DNA of 64,000 bases. Source: Oscillospiraceae bacterium. GTDB lineage: Bacteria > Bacillota > Clostridia > Oscillospirales > Acutalibacteraceae. Shown here in pieces: positions 8,628 through 16,475 of this stretch. How positions within the stretch are numbered: position 1 is the first letter of the stretch; the number at the start of each line of letters is the position of its first letter. A model generated the notes under the pieces. The model saw only the letters and a program-made list of their open reading frames with translations, had not been told where the DNA came from and searched no databases. The position numbers and the translations under genes are program-made. The stretch spans positions 1 through 64,000 of the forward strand of contig JAISUW010000038.1 of assembly GCA_031271865.1 (NCBI GenBank). The letters run 5' to 3'.

Positions 8628-9139
8628 AAACTGTCACCGTCCGAAAAATCGTTGCCGCCGCGCTCCTGGCTGCCGTTGGGATTATCCTACCGCAAGTCTT
8701 CCACCGCATCGGCGGACAGGCTGCAGGGGCTATGTTTCTTCCGATGCACTTGCCCGTTTTGCTGGCAGGCTTTACCCTCGGCGCCCCCCTTGCTTTGGCT
8801 TGCGCTGCGGTTATCCTCACCCTTTCTTTCGCCCTCACCGGTATGCCCCCACTCCCTGCCCTCTGGATGATTGCCGCACAGTTGGCTGTCCTCGCCGCCG
8901 CTTCCGGTTTGCGGTACGAAAAAACGCACGGTTTCTTGCGTGTCTCCGTATCCATCGTTATCGCTCAAATTGCAGGCCTCCTCGTCTATGGCTTGGCCGC
9001 CGTGCCCGTCCTCCATCTGAAACTCCTCGCAGGTTTGGCTCTCGCTTTCGGCGGCGTCCGGAAAGCTGTTCCCGGGTTCCTTTTGCAGATTGTCTTGGTT
9101 CCGTTGCTTGTTCGGGTCTTTCGGCGATGGAAACTGTAA
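8624..9139 (+). CDS. ECF transporter substrate-binding (S) component
   Basis: A 171-residue integral membrane protein with about six hydrophobic helices. It resembles the S components of energy-coupling-factor vitamin importers: LPMHLPVLLAGFTLG in the first helices, a PLALACAAVILTLSFALTG segment, and basic residues at the C-terminus. S components need the shared EcfA/EcfA'/EcfT module, which is not in this window. The bound vitamin or metabolite cannot be told from the sequence. It starts at the ATG overlapping the aldo/keto reductase stop codon, behind GGAGGGAG. Confidence 0.75.
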   Translation: MKTVTVRKIVAAALLAAVGIILPQVFHRIGGQAAGAMFLPMHLPVLLAGFTLGAPLALACAAVILTLSFALTGMPPLPALWMIAAQLAVLAAASGLRYEKTHGFLRVSVSIVIAQIAGLLVYGLAAVPVLHLKLLAGLALAFGGVRKAVPGFLLQIVLVPLLVRVFRRWKL

Positions 9140-9170
9140 TGCTGCAGCGCAGATAAGTATGCATTTCAAC

Positions 9171-9218
9171 GATTCCGGTTCAGCACGGCTGAAGGATTCC
9201 GGTTCAGCGCGGCTGAAG
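9171..9218 (+). repeat. 24-bp direct repeat, two adjoining copies
   Basis: Two head-to-tail copies of a 24-bp unit beginning GATTCCGGTTCAGC and ending GGCTGAAG (9171-9194 and 9195-9218) differ at a single base. They lie just before the pentanucleotide array. Confidence 0.9.
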
Positions 9219-9239
9219 GATTTGCAGCGGCTGTGTAAG

Positions 9240-9487
9240 CTGAGTTTAACTGAGTTGAGTTGAGTTTAACTGAGTTGAGTTGAGTTGAGTTGAGTTGAAC
9301 TGAGCTGAGTTGAGTTGAGCTGAGCTGAGTTGAGTTGAGCTGAGCTGAACTGAGCTGAGCTGAGTTGAGTTGAGTTGAGCTGAGCTGAGTTGAGTTGAGC
9401 TGAGTTGAGTTGAGCTGAGTTGAGTTGAACTGAGTTGAGCTGAACTTAACTGAACTAAACTGAACTAAACTGAGTTTAACTGAACTC
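9240..9487 (+). repeat. Degenerate TGAGT/TGAGC/TGAAC microsatellite
   Basis: About 250 bp of pentanucleotide units on the plus strand, mainly TGAGT, TGAGC and TGAAC with a few TTTAAC variants, roughly 50 units. It ends about 20 bp before the start codon of the DUF1893 gene. The plus strand is closed in all frames by TGA. The minus strand stays open and would encode a Ser/Thr/Gln/Leu repeat, which I do not regard as a gene. Confidence 0.95.
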
Positions 9488-9509
9488 AGTACCGACAGGA
9501 GCAACACCT

Positions 9510-9905
9510 ATGTTTGGACATAAGAAAGAGCACAAAGAGGCCATCCGCAGCGGGGAATACTATGCTGTAGCCTCCATAGGTTTTACCACAGCAGCCATCA
9601 TCCAGCCCGGTCTGCAAGGGGTCATAGATTTAGTAGCGAACCGCATGGTAATACACCGTGTCTGGGACAAGGTTGTGGGTTTAGCGGCAGCATATCTATG
9701 GGCATTGTGTAAGGTAAGGTACATCTGGGGGGAGACGATGAGTGAAGCTGCGTATGCCTATCTGAAGAAACGCGGCATGACGGTAGAGTTCGATACACTG
9801 GTGCCGCAAATTCTGCGCAAAGACGGCGCCGGTATCTGTCCGATGGAGGAGAAAGCACTCTCCGCAAAGGATGCTGTTGCGTTCTACCGGATGATTGCGC
9901 CGTGA
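9510..9905 (+). CDS. DUF1893 domain protein
   Basis: A 131-residue protein whose C-terminal ~85 residues match my memory of DUF1893 proteins, which resemble the cytidine deaminase fold. Recognisable pieces are VWDKVVGLAAAYLWAL, ETMSEAAYAYL, the pair FDTLVPQI and ICPMEEKAL near the end. The function of the family is not known to me. The N-terminus (MFGHKKEHKEAIRSGEYYAVASIGFTTAAII, described rather than matched) is less typical. The ATG start follows ACAGGAGCAAC. The microsatellite array directly upstream makes its expression a possible target of slippage. It is a single gene. Confidence 0.75.
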   Translation: MFGHKKEHKEAIRSGEYYAVASIGFTTAAIIQPGLQGVIDLVANRMVIHRVWDKVVGLAAAYLWALCKVRYIWGETMSEAAYAYLKKRGMTVEFDTLVPQILRKDGAGICPMEEKALSAKDAVAFYRMIAP

Positions 9906-10034
9906 AGAAAAGCGGATAGGGCATCAATTATAGAATTACAGACAGCGGTTTAGCCGGTATATTCTGTTCGGCAATTGCATAAGATTGGACAAACCTTTAT
10001 TCTAAAGGGGAGTCTGCAAGAGCCGGAGAGAATT

Positions 10035-11039
10035 ATGGCGACCATTCATATAGGATCCAAGCCTTTCGATGAGGCGTGTGCTTTATTGCCGCAGAGCATC
10101 CGCGAAAAGCTAAGCTGTGTTCCGGAGCACATACGCACAGAAGCACTGGAAATCCGCCTACGGAGCGGGGCTTGTATTGCGATTACGGCGCGCCAAGGGA
10201 TGCGCTACCTGACAGGGAACAACACCATATCTGAGCTTTGGAACCCGTCTTACACGCGGATGGACGCACGCGAATTGGAGGAGTGCCTCCGCGCTCTGTG
10301 CGGCTGGAGTGTCCATAGCTATACAGAGGAAATTTGCCGCGGGTTTATCCCGCTGCCCGGCGGACACCGGGCAGGTTTATGCGGAACAAGTGTTACAGAA
10401 CACGGTCGTGTTGTGAGTGTACGGAATATCTCGAGTATTTCCATTCGCATCGCCCGCGAAATACCGGAGGCGGCAGTCGTTGTCTGTGCAAGACTGTTCG
10501 GCGGAAACGAATTACCGGGTGTTCTCTTTTGCGGGGCACCGGGAGCCGGTAAAACCACGCTCCTGCGTGACTTGTGCCGCCGTATCTCTGAGGGAATCGG
10601 TGTTCCGCCGCGCAGGATAGCTCTGATTGACGAGCGCGGCGAAATGGCCGGTATGCGCGATGGCACTCCCTCCTGCAATGTCGGTCCCAACACCGATGTC
10701 CTCACAGGTTATCCGAAAGCGGAGGCTATCCTGTTGGCCATCCGCTCTTTATCACCGGAATTAATTATTTGCGACGAACTGGGCGGCAGAGAAGATACCG
10801 AGGCACTCCTCGCCGGTGCCAATGCGGGGGTGAAATTTGCCGCCAGTGTCCATGCCGGCAGCGTGGATGAGGCAAAGAAACGCCCCGTCCTGCGCGGTCT
10901 GGAGGAAGCCGGTGTATTTGACTATGCTTGTACCCTCAAGCTATTTCAAGCACCGATACTCTATCGCTTTTCCAATGGGGAGGGATTGCTTCCCCTCCCC
11001 TGCCCCGTTCCGGAAAACGGCCGTATATATCACATCTAA
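10035..11039 (+). CDS. spoIIIAA: Stage III sporulation protein AA (ATPase)
   Basis: A 334-residue ATPase related to secretion ATPases. In sporulation it works with the SpoIIIAB-AH proteins and SpoIIQ in the channel joining mother cell and forespore. Walker A is GAPGAGKTT at about 167-175. The Walker B region follows in IALIDERGEMAG, and the segment PELIICDELGG is typical. The N-terminus has EIRLRSG and the GFIPLPGGHRAGLCG signature of SpoIIIAA. The start is ATG at 10035 after CCGGAGAG; a longer reading upstream lacks support. The remaining spoIIIA genes do not follow, so the gene is detached from its usual eight-gene operon or that operon lies elsewhere. Confidence 0.9.
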   Translation: MATIHIGSKPFDEACALLPQSIREKLSCVPEHIRTEALEIRLRSGACIAITARQGMRYLTGNNTISELWNPSYTRMDARELEECLRALCGWSVHSYTEEICRGFIPLPGGHRAGLCGTSVTEHGRVVSVRNISSISIRIAREIPEAAVVVCARLFGGNELPGVLFCGAPGAGKTTLLRDLCRRISEGIGVPPRRIALIDERGEMAGMRDGTPSCNVGPNTDVLTGYPKAEAILLAIRSLSPELIICDELGGREDTEALLAGANAGVKFAASVHAGSVDEAKKRPVLRGLEEAGVFDYACTLKLFQAPILYRFSNGEGLLPLPCPVPENGRIYHI

Positions 11040-11064
11040 TCCCACAATTGTAAAACAACTATTA

Positions 11065-11091
11065 ACCGTTCATGTATTAAACGTGAACGGT
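11065..11091. promoter_or_regulatory. Inverted repeat upstream of the XRE-cupin gene
   Basis: ACCGTTCATG and CGTGAACGGT form a 10-bp stem with one wobble pair around TATTAAA. No T-tract follows. It lies about 80 bp upstream of a regulator gene and just before a TGATATAAT extended -10, so it may be an operator for autoregulation. Alternatively it is a weak terminator for spoIIIAA. Confidence 0.4.
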
Positions 11092-11172
11092 CAATGTGTT
11101 GCTTTACTTTTGCCGAAAAATGTGATATAATAACGGGTAATGTTTCGACCGCTAGCAGCAAGGAGATTTACC

Positions 11173-11727
11173 ATGACCCATCCCGATATACTAGCCATAC
11201 CGCAGCGCGTCAAAGAACTCAGGGAGATTCTCGAGATTCCCGCTGAGGAACTCGCGGCCAAAATCGGTGTCTCACCGCAGGAATACGCTGCCTTGGAGTC
11301 CGGCGAGCAGGATATTGCCATCAGTACACTATACGAGATTGCCGCTGTACTGGAGGTGGATTTCACGGAATTGCTTACCGGTTCCGCTCCCCATATGAAT
11401 ACCTACAGCGTTACACGGCGCGGGGAGGGGGCGAAGATTGAACGCTTCCCCGGTTACGACTACACAAGCCTGTGCTTCAACTTCAAAGACCGCGGGATGG
11501 AACCGCTGCTTGTGCGTCTGCGCCGCGGCGAAGAGGAGCATACGAAGCCTGTTATGCATACAGGGCAGGAGTTCAACTACGTCTTGAAAGGAACCGTCTG
11601 CGTCACGGTCGGTAAGAAATCCATTCCGCTGGAACCCGGGGATTGCATTTACTTTGACCCGCGCATCCCGCACAGCCAAACCGCCGTCACGGAGGAAGCA
11701 TCTTTCTTGACGGTCATTATGGAATAA
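11173..11727 (+). CDS. XRE-family regulator with C-terminal cupin domain
   Basis: A 184-residue cytosolic regulator. Residues ~8-65 are a Cro/CI-type helix-turn-helix (RVKELREILEIPAEELAAKIGVSP, then SGEQDIAISTLYEIAAVL). Residues ~105-182 form a small cupin barrel (HTGQEFNYVLKGTVCVTVG, LEPGDCIYFDPRIPHS) that could bind a ligand or metal. The start is ATG behind AAGGAGAT. The next gene encodes an acyl-CoA synthetase on the same strand ~50 bp away. XRE-cupin regulators often sit beside the pathway they control, so regulation of that synthetase, and of this gene, is likely but inferred. Confidence 0.88.
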   Translation: MTHPDILAIPQRVKELREILEIPAEELAAKIGVSPQEYAALESGEQDIAISTLYEIAAVLEVDFTELLTGSAPHMNTYSVTRRGEGAKIERFPGYDYTSLCFNFKDRGMEPLLVRLRRGEEEHTKPVMHTGQEFNYVLKGTVCVTVGKKSIPLEPGDCIYFDPRIPHSQTAVTEEASFLTVIME

Positions 11728-11776
11728 CAATCACCGCACTTATGTGCGAACGAATCATGCAACGAGGAGAGAAAAC

Positions 11777-13492
11777 TTGGATACCATTATCAAGCGTTAT
11801 TGCCCACGCATAGGATTTGATTCCTATGAGGATTTCAAAGAGAATTTTCGTATTGAAACCCCGGTGGTCTTTAACTTCGGCTTTGATGTCGTTGACGAAT
11901 GGGCGCGGTTGGAGCCGCAGAAGCAAGCCTTACTTTGGACGGACGATGACGGCAACATAAGAAGCTATACCTTTGCGGACATAGCGGCGCACTCCAACCG
12001 AGCTGCTAACTACTTCCGCAGCAAAGGGATTCATAAGGGCGATACCGTGATGCTTATTCTGCGGCAGAGACCGGAGGTATGGTTTTGCATTGTCGGGCTG
12101 TGCAAGTTAGGGGCTGTATGTATACCGGCTTCCTTTCAGCTTACGGCAAAAGACATTGCTTACCGCTGCAATGCGGCAGAGGTGAAGCTTCTGGCTGCGG
12201 TCAATGAGCCGTATGTAGTGGGAGAAATATCCAAAGCCCGTCCGGACTGTACTACGCTGCAAAGCGTAGCGTTGCTGGGCGAAGATGCTGTCCCGGAGAG
12301 CTTCACGGACTTGCGGGATTTATATGCTGCTTCCCCGGACTTCCCGCGCCCACAAGGTGCCGACGCCGCAGCAAACCATGACCGAATGCTCATCTACTTC
12401 TCCAGCGGTACAACCGGGATGCCGAAGATGGTGTGGCATGACTTTGCTTTTCCCTTGGGGCACATCACCACCGCGCGCTACTGGCAGCAGGTACAGGAAA
12501 ACAGCGTCCATATGACGCAGACCGACAGCGGCTGGGCGAAGTTTGCTTGGGGAAAGATTTACGGTCAGTGGATATGCGGTGCCTGTATCGGAGCCTACGA
12601 CACGATGAAGTTCACGACGGAGGGTACGATAGCCGCCATTCTGCGACTGCATCCGACCACTTTCTGTGCCCCGGCTACGATATATCGGATGCTTATCAAA
12701 GAGGACTTGTCGAATGTGGACTTGTCTTTTATCCGCACTGCCTGCGTAGCGGGGGAACCGCTGAACCCGGAGGTCTACCGCAAGTTCTTAGAGATTACGG
12801 GTTTGGAGATTCGCGAGGGCTTCGGGCAGAGTGAGACACCTGTTATGTTTGCGAATTTCGGCTTCTTTGGTGTGCGCCCCGGCTCTATGGGCAAACCCGT
12901 GGCAGGTTTTGATATAGATGTCGTAGACGAAAACGGTAACCGCTGCGAGGATGGTATAGAGGGTGTCATTAGTTTCCTTGGCGTAGGGGAAGGCTTCGCC
13001 GACCCTGCCTTAGCGGCTGAACACTCCGGCGGCCCTTCCGGATTGTTCCGGGGTTATTATAAAGACGAGGCGGCTACTGCGAAAGCGTGGCACGGCGGTA
13101 TTTACCGTACGGGTGATATGGCATGGCGCGACGGAGATGGGTACTATTGGTTCGTCGGCCGCAATGACGATGTTATCAAGTGCTCAGGGTACCGCATTGG
13201 GCCGTTTGAAGTGGAGAGTGCCCTGATGGAGCATCCCGGTGTGCTGGAGTGCGCCGTTACGGCTGCCCCGGATGCTGTGCGCGGGCAGGTCGTAAAAGCA
13301 ACCGTCGTGCTGGCGAAAGGGTATACCCCCTCAGAAGAATTGACCAAAGCACTACAGAGTCACGTCAAGAAAGCCACCGCCCCCTATAAATATCCGCGCA
13401 TCGTGGAGTATGTGAAGGAACTGCCCAAAACGACCAGCGGGAAAATCCGCCGCAATGCCATCCGTGAAGCTTCGCAGCAAGCGGCACGCTAA
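11777..13492 (+). CDS. AMP-binding acyl-CoA synthetase (MACS-like)
   Basis: Activates a carboxylic acid to its acyl-CoA through an acyl-adenylate. The 571-residue protein has the full ANL-superfamily layout: P-loop SSGTTGMPKM, the GFGQSETP adenylation motif, YRTGDMAWRDGDGYYWFVGRNDDVIKCSGYRI spread across the hinge region, and the catalytic lysine in TSGKIRRNAI at the C-terminus. The residues around WAKFAWGKIYG resemble medium-chain acyl-CoA synthetases rather than acetyl-CoA synthetase. The exact acid is unknown. The start is TTG at 11777 after GAGGAGAG; the GTG at 11744 lacks a site. It probably forms an operon with the XRE-cupin regulator. Confidence 0.9.
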   Translation: MDTIIKRYCPRIGFDSYEDFKENFRIETPVVFNFGFDVVDEWARLEPQKQALLWTDDDGNIRSYTFADIAAHSNRAANYFRSKGIHKGDTVMLILRQRPEVWFCIVGLCKLGAVCIPASFQLTAKDIAYRCNAAEVKLLAAVNEPYVVGEISKARPDCTTLQSVALLGEDAVPESFTDLRDLYAASPDFPRPQGADAAANHDRMLIYFSSGTTGMPKMVWHDFAFPLGHITTARYWQQVQENSVHMTQTDSGWAKFAWGKIYGQWICGACIGAYDTMKFTTEGTIAAILRLHPTTFCAPATIYRMLIKEDLSNVDLSFIRTACVAGEPLNPEVYRKFLEITGLEIREGFGQSETPVMFANFGFFGVRPGSMGKPVAGFDIDVVDENGNRCEDGIEGVISFLGVGEGFADPALAAEHSGGPSGLFRGYYKDEAATAKAWHGGIYRTGDMAWRDGDGYYWFVGRNDDVIKCSGYRIGPFEVESALMEHPGVLECAVTAAPDAVRGQVVKATVVLAKGYTPSEELTKALQSHVKKATAPYKYPRIVEYVKELPKTTSGKIRRNAIREASQQAAR

Positions 13493-13500
13493 TGCATGGA

Positions 13501-13560
13501 TTTGTGCATTTTCACAACAATCGGTCGCTTTATCGCTTGAACAATCGTGATTTTGACGAA
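13501..13560 (-). repeat. Dispersed ~61 bp element, copy 2
   Basis: Read on the minus strand it starts TTCGTCAAAATCACGATTG and ends GTGAAAATGCACAAA, matching the other three copies at both ends. It lies just after the acyl-CoA synthetase stop codon and ~130 bp before the next promoter. Confidence 0.7.
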
Positions 13561-13691
13561 CTTTCCTCATGCCTCTTACGGGCATATGGGAGTCATCGCT
13601 TTAGTTACCATTATAATGATAAACCAATTTTGTCAAGGGTTTATCCTGATAATTCATAGATATTTCATATTTATTATTGCTACAAAAATGC

Positions 13692-13720
13692 TTGCATTCT
13701 GTTGGTTTATGTGCTACAAT
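13692..13720 (+). promoter_or_regulatory. Promoter of the Gfo/Idh/MocA gene
   Basis: TTGCAT, 17 bp, TACAAT, about 50 bp upstream of the ATG at 13770. Confidence 0.7.
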
Positions 13721-13769
13721 ATGCTTTGTACAATACAAGCTTATGAATACATCCGAGAGGAGAACCACT

Positions 13770-14966
13770 ATGGCAGACGCAAAAACCATCGCCGATTACA
13801 CCGATGAGGAGATTGAGGAACTCAATAAGCTCGCAGAGAAAGAGGGGAAGAAAGCGGACAAGCCCGCCCCCAAAACCATCCGCGTCGGCATCATCGGCTG
13901 CGGCGGCATCGCCAATGGCAAGCATATGCCCAACATCAAGAAGATTCCCGGCGTAGAGATGGTTGCTTTCTGCGACCTCAAAGAGGCGCGCGCCGTCAAG
14001 GCCGCAAAGAAGTACGGTACGCCGGACGCGAAGATATACTTCGGCTCCGAGACCGCCTACAAAGAGCTGCTGAAAGATGAAACCATTGAAGTCATTCACG
14101 TCTGTACCCCCAACCGCAGCCATAGCTTCATCACCGTGGATGCTTTGGATGCAGGCAAGCACGTCATGTGCGAGAAGCCCATGGCCATCAACAGCGAAGA
14201 AGCCAAGAAGATGCTCGATGCCGCCGAGCGCTCCGGCAAGAAACTCACCATCGGCTACCAGCAGCGCTGGCGTAAGGATTCGCAATACGCCAAGGAATTC
14301 ATCAAGGACGGCGGTTGCGGCGACATTTATTACGGCGAAGCTGTCGCTATCCGCCGCCGCGCCGTGCCGACATGGGGTGTGTTCCTCAACGCCTACGAGC
14401 AGGGCGGCGGACCGCTGATTGACATCGGAACCCATGCGCTTGACCTCACCCTCTGGCTAATGGATAACTACAAGCCCAAGATGGTCGTCGGCAAGACGTT
14501 CCGCAAGCTCGCAGACCAAACCGGAACAGCCAATGCGTGGGGCGACTGGGATCCGGAAGAATTCACCACGGAGGACTCCGCATTCGGCTTCATTGTCATG
14601 GAGAACGGTGCGGTAATTTACCTCAAGTCCTCTTGGGCGATTAACCTCGACGACCCGCATGAAGCAGAATGCGTCCTCGCCGGTACAAAAGCCGGCATCA
14701 GCCAACTCGGCGGCGGTCTGAAAATCAATGCAGTACGCGGCGGCCGGCAGGTCATCGAGAAACCATCCTTTGATGCCGGCGGCGTGGCTTTCTTTGACGG
14801 AGCTTCCGGCGGCGACCCCGCCCAGCTGGAGCAAATGGCGTGGTATGATGCTATCCGCAACGATACTGCACCGCCGACACAAGCTGCGCAGGCATATGTG
14901 GTGACGCAGATTCTGGAGGCTATCTATACCTCCGAGAAGACCGGTCAACCTATTTATTTCAACTGA
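13770..14966 (+). CDS. Gfo/Idh/MocA-family oxidoreductase
   Basis: A 398-residue NAD(P)-dependent dehydrogenase, probably acting on a sugar or inositol-type substrate. After an unusual charged extension of ~36 residues (DYTDEEIEELNKLAEKEGKK) comes the Rossmann fold with GIIGCGGIANGKH. The catalytic lysine motif CEKPM and the C-terminal alpha/beta domain with GGGPLIDIGTHALDL (His of the active site) follow. The start is ATG after GAGAGGAG; a longer reading to 13677 overlaps the promoter. The next gene encodes a sugar isomerase-like TIM barrel on the same strand, a pairing common in sugar or cyclitol catabolism. The substrate is not determined. Confidence 0.9.
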   Translation: MADAKTIADYTDEEIEELNKLAEKEGKKADKPAPKTIRVGIIGCGGIANGKHMPNIKKIPGVEMVAFCDLKEARAVKAAKKYGTPDAKIYFGSETAYKELLKDETIEVIHVCTPNRSHSFITVDALDAGKHVMCEKPMAINSEEAKKMLDAAERSGKKLTIGYQQRWRKDSQYAKEFIKDGGCGDIYYGEAVAIRRRAVPTWGVFLNAYEQGGGPLIDIGTHALDLTLWLMDNYKPKMVVGKTFRKLADQTGTANAWGDWDPEEFTTEDSAFGFIVMENGAVIYLKSSWAINLDDPHEAECVLAGTKAGISQLGGGLKINAVRGGRQVIEKPSFDAGGVAFFDGASGGDPAQLEQMAWYDAIRNDTAPPTQAAQAYVVTQILEAIYTSEKTGQPIYFN

Positions 14967-15050
14967 TTTCGATTGCAAACCGCAGTTATATGGGTATGCT
15001 GCATAGCATTCCCGGCTCTTCGTACGCAGTCTATGGAAAGGGATCTCCTT

Positions 15051-15782
15051 ATGAAAATAGCCCTCCAACTCTACTCCCTGCGCAACATCATGACAACCCC
15101 CGAAGACTACCTCGCAGTATTCCCGAAACTGAAAGCTCTGGGCTATGACGGCGTGGAGTTTGCAGGATACAAAGGACTCTCTGCCGAAATCCTCCGCAAG
15201 GCTCTGGATGATGCGGGTTTGGTTGCTGTAGGGGCGCACATCGGTGTAGGCGACTTTGCCCCGGAAAAAATGGCAGACACAATTGCATTCCACAAAACCT
15301 TAGGTATGACGCACATCGGCGTCGGCGGTGCTGACCATAAAACCAAGGAGAGAGCGGCTGTTTCCTGCGCCGCGATGAAAGCAGCTTCCGAGCTTGCCGC
15401 AAAAGACGGCATTACCATCTACTACCATAACCACCGCGAGGAGTTTTGGCCCTATCCCGACGGCACGTTGGCGATTGATATGTTCTTGGATGCCTGTGTG
15501 TGCCAAATTGATACCTACTGGTCCTTTGTGGGCGGCGCAGACAACGCTGCGTTCCTCCCGGCGCACGCTAACCGCATCTGGACTTACCACATCAAGGACG
15601 GCACCAAGGACGGCTCCAAAGGTTTGCCGTTAGGCCGCGGAGAAAACGACTTGCAGACGGTTCTTTCCTGCGCCAAAGCCGCCGGCTTGGAGTGGATTAT
15701 CGTAGAGGACGAGCAGCACGAACCGGGCAAGGAGTTTGATGACATCAAAATAGATGCCGACTTTCTCAAGGCAAACCTATGA
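15051..15782 (+). CDS. Sugar phosphate isomerase/epimerase-like TIM barrel
   Basis: A 243-residue member of the xylose isomerase-like/AP endonuclease 2 superfamily. Recognisable strands are KIALQLYSLR, GYDGVEFAGY, IGVGDFAPEKM, YYHNHREEF (metal-ligand His/Glu region), CQIDTYWSFVGG (Asp), TYHIKDG (His) and IIVEDEQHE (Glu near the end). Such proteins isomerise or epimerise sugars, inositol derivatives or keto acids with a divalent metal. It is 84 bp downstream of the Gfo/Idh/MocA gene and probably co-transcribed. The start is ATG at 15051 after GGGATCTCC; an ATG at 15033 is less likely. Confidence 0.85.
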   Translation: MKIALQLYSLRNIMTTPEDYLAVFPKLKALGYDGVEFAGYKGLSAEILRKALDDAGLVAVGAHIGVGDFAPEKMADTIAFHKTLGMTHIGVGGADHKTKERAAVSCAAMKAASELAAKDGITIYYHNHREEFWPYPDGTLAIDMFLDACVCQIDTYWSFVGGADNAAFLPAHANRIWTYHIKDGTKDGSKGLPLGRGENDLQTVLSCAKAAGLEWIIVEDEQHEPGKEFDDIKIDADFLKANL

Positions 15783-15836
15783 GCTGGGGGCATGAGGCAA
15801 GAATAGAGGTTTCGATTTAGCACGCTGCCGCTATGG

Positions 15837-15882
15837 CAATACGAAAGAATCCGCTCTGCTGAGGGCGGATTCTGCCGTATTG
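15837..15882. terminator. Bidirectional terminator
   Basis: Arms CAATACG and CGTATTG enclose a second stem (GAATCCGC and GCGGATTC), followed by TTT on the plus strand. It lies between the convergent TIM-barrel and spoIIID genes. Confidence 0.75.
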
Positions 15883-15900
15883 TTTCAAATTCCGGTAGGC

Positions 15901-16152
15901 TCAGTCTTCCATGCGGTACTTTTCACGTGTAGCGATGCCGCCGCGGATGTGCCGCTGGGCTTTGTTTACATCCAGAACCTCGCGCACTTCACAGTAAAGC
16001 TGGGGTTGAATGCGGCGCAGACGTTCACTGACATCCATATGTACGGTCGACTTTGAGATTCCGAATTCCTTGGCAGCGGCACGCACCGTTGCTTTGTTCT
16101 CTACAATGTAGGAGCCAAGCTCTACACAGCGTTCCTCTACGATCCCTTTCAC
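15901..16152 (-). CDS. spoIIID: Sporulation transcriptional regulator SpoIIID
   Basis: An 83-residue DNA-binding protein that, in spore formers, adjusts the sigma-E regulon in the mother cell and helps switch on sigma-K. The helix-turn-helix is TVRAAAKEFGISKSTVHMD, followed by ERLRRIQPQLYCEVREVLDVNKAQRHIRGG and a basic tail, as in known SpoIIID proteins. I choose GTG at 16152 (MKGIVEERC). It aligns with the family start MKDYIEERV and has GGGAGG eight bases upstream. The ATG two codons earlier sits only two bases from that site. It is a single gene with a TATAAT-like element at 16244-16249. Confidence 0.93.
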   Translation of the reverse strand: MKGIVEERCVELGSYIVENKATVRAAAKEFGISKSTVHMDVSERLRRIQPQLYCEVREVLDVNKAQRHIRGGIATREKYRMED

Positions 16153-16401
16153 AGGCATTACCTCCCGAAATAGTTCGGCGCTCTCCGCTCGGTCGGCGCC
16201 TTTCAATCATTGGCTGATTCACTATTATGCTTGTAAAGCCGGGATTATACCGCATTGTCCTATCTTCTTGCATACTTCTGCCGATTCATTGGATCTTTCT
16301 TTCCGCTGCGCGCATTACTCGATATTTGACTGTCAAAACAGGGAAAAATGCAGAATCCGGGAAAAACGGTGTGTAATATTGCCTAAATTCGCAAGTTTCT
16401 C
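16153..16401. other. Region between spoIIID and the glutamate synthase operon
   Basis: Most of the ~320-bp gap is spoIIID leader. A possible minus-strand -10 (TATAAT) is at 16244-16249 with no good vegetative -35 (TGCAAG). That would fit a sporulation sigma factor, but I cannot assign one. No gene is seen. Confidence 0.4.
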
Positions 16402-16430
16402 TTGACATGAATTCAAATCTGTGATATAAT
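16402..16430 (+). promoter_or_regulatory. Promoter of the glutamate synthase operon
   Basis: TTGACA, 17 bp, TATAAT with an upstream TG (TGATATAAT). The leader to the first start codon is only ~40 bases, too short for an elaborate RNA switch. Confidence 0.88.
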
Positions 16431-16475
16431 TGTATTTAACGCGCCAACCTTAAAATTAAGCCCACGGAGGCAAAG

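Larger units (their letters stand above)
9140..9509. other. Gene-free repeat region (370 bp)
   Basis: Contains a 24-bp direct repeat followed by a long pentanucleotide array, both described separately, and the Shine-Dalgarno site of the next gene at about 9494-9500. No clear promoter is visible. Confidence 0.7.

Noticed and set aside
9166..9507. Open minus-strand frame through the pentanucleotide array encoding a Ser/Thr/Gln/Leu repeat protein
   Set aside because: It is open only because the complement of TGAGT/TGAGC has no stops. It has no Shine-Dalgarno site or promoter and depends wholly on the microsatellite.
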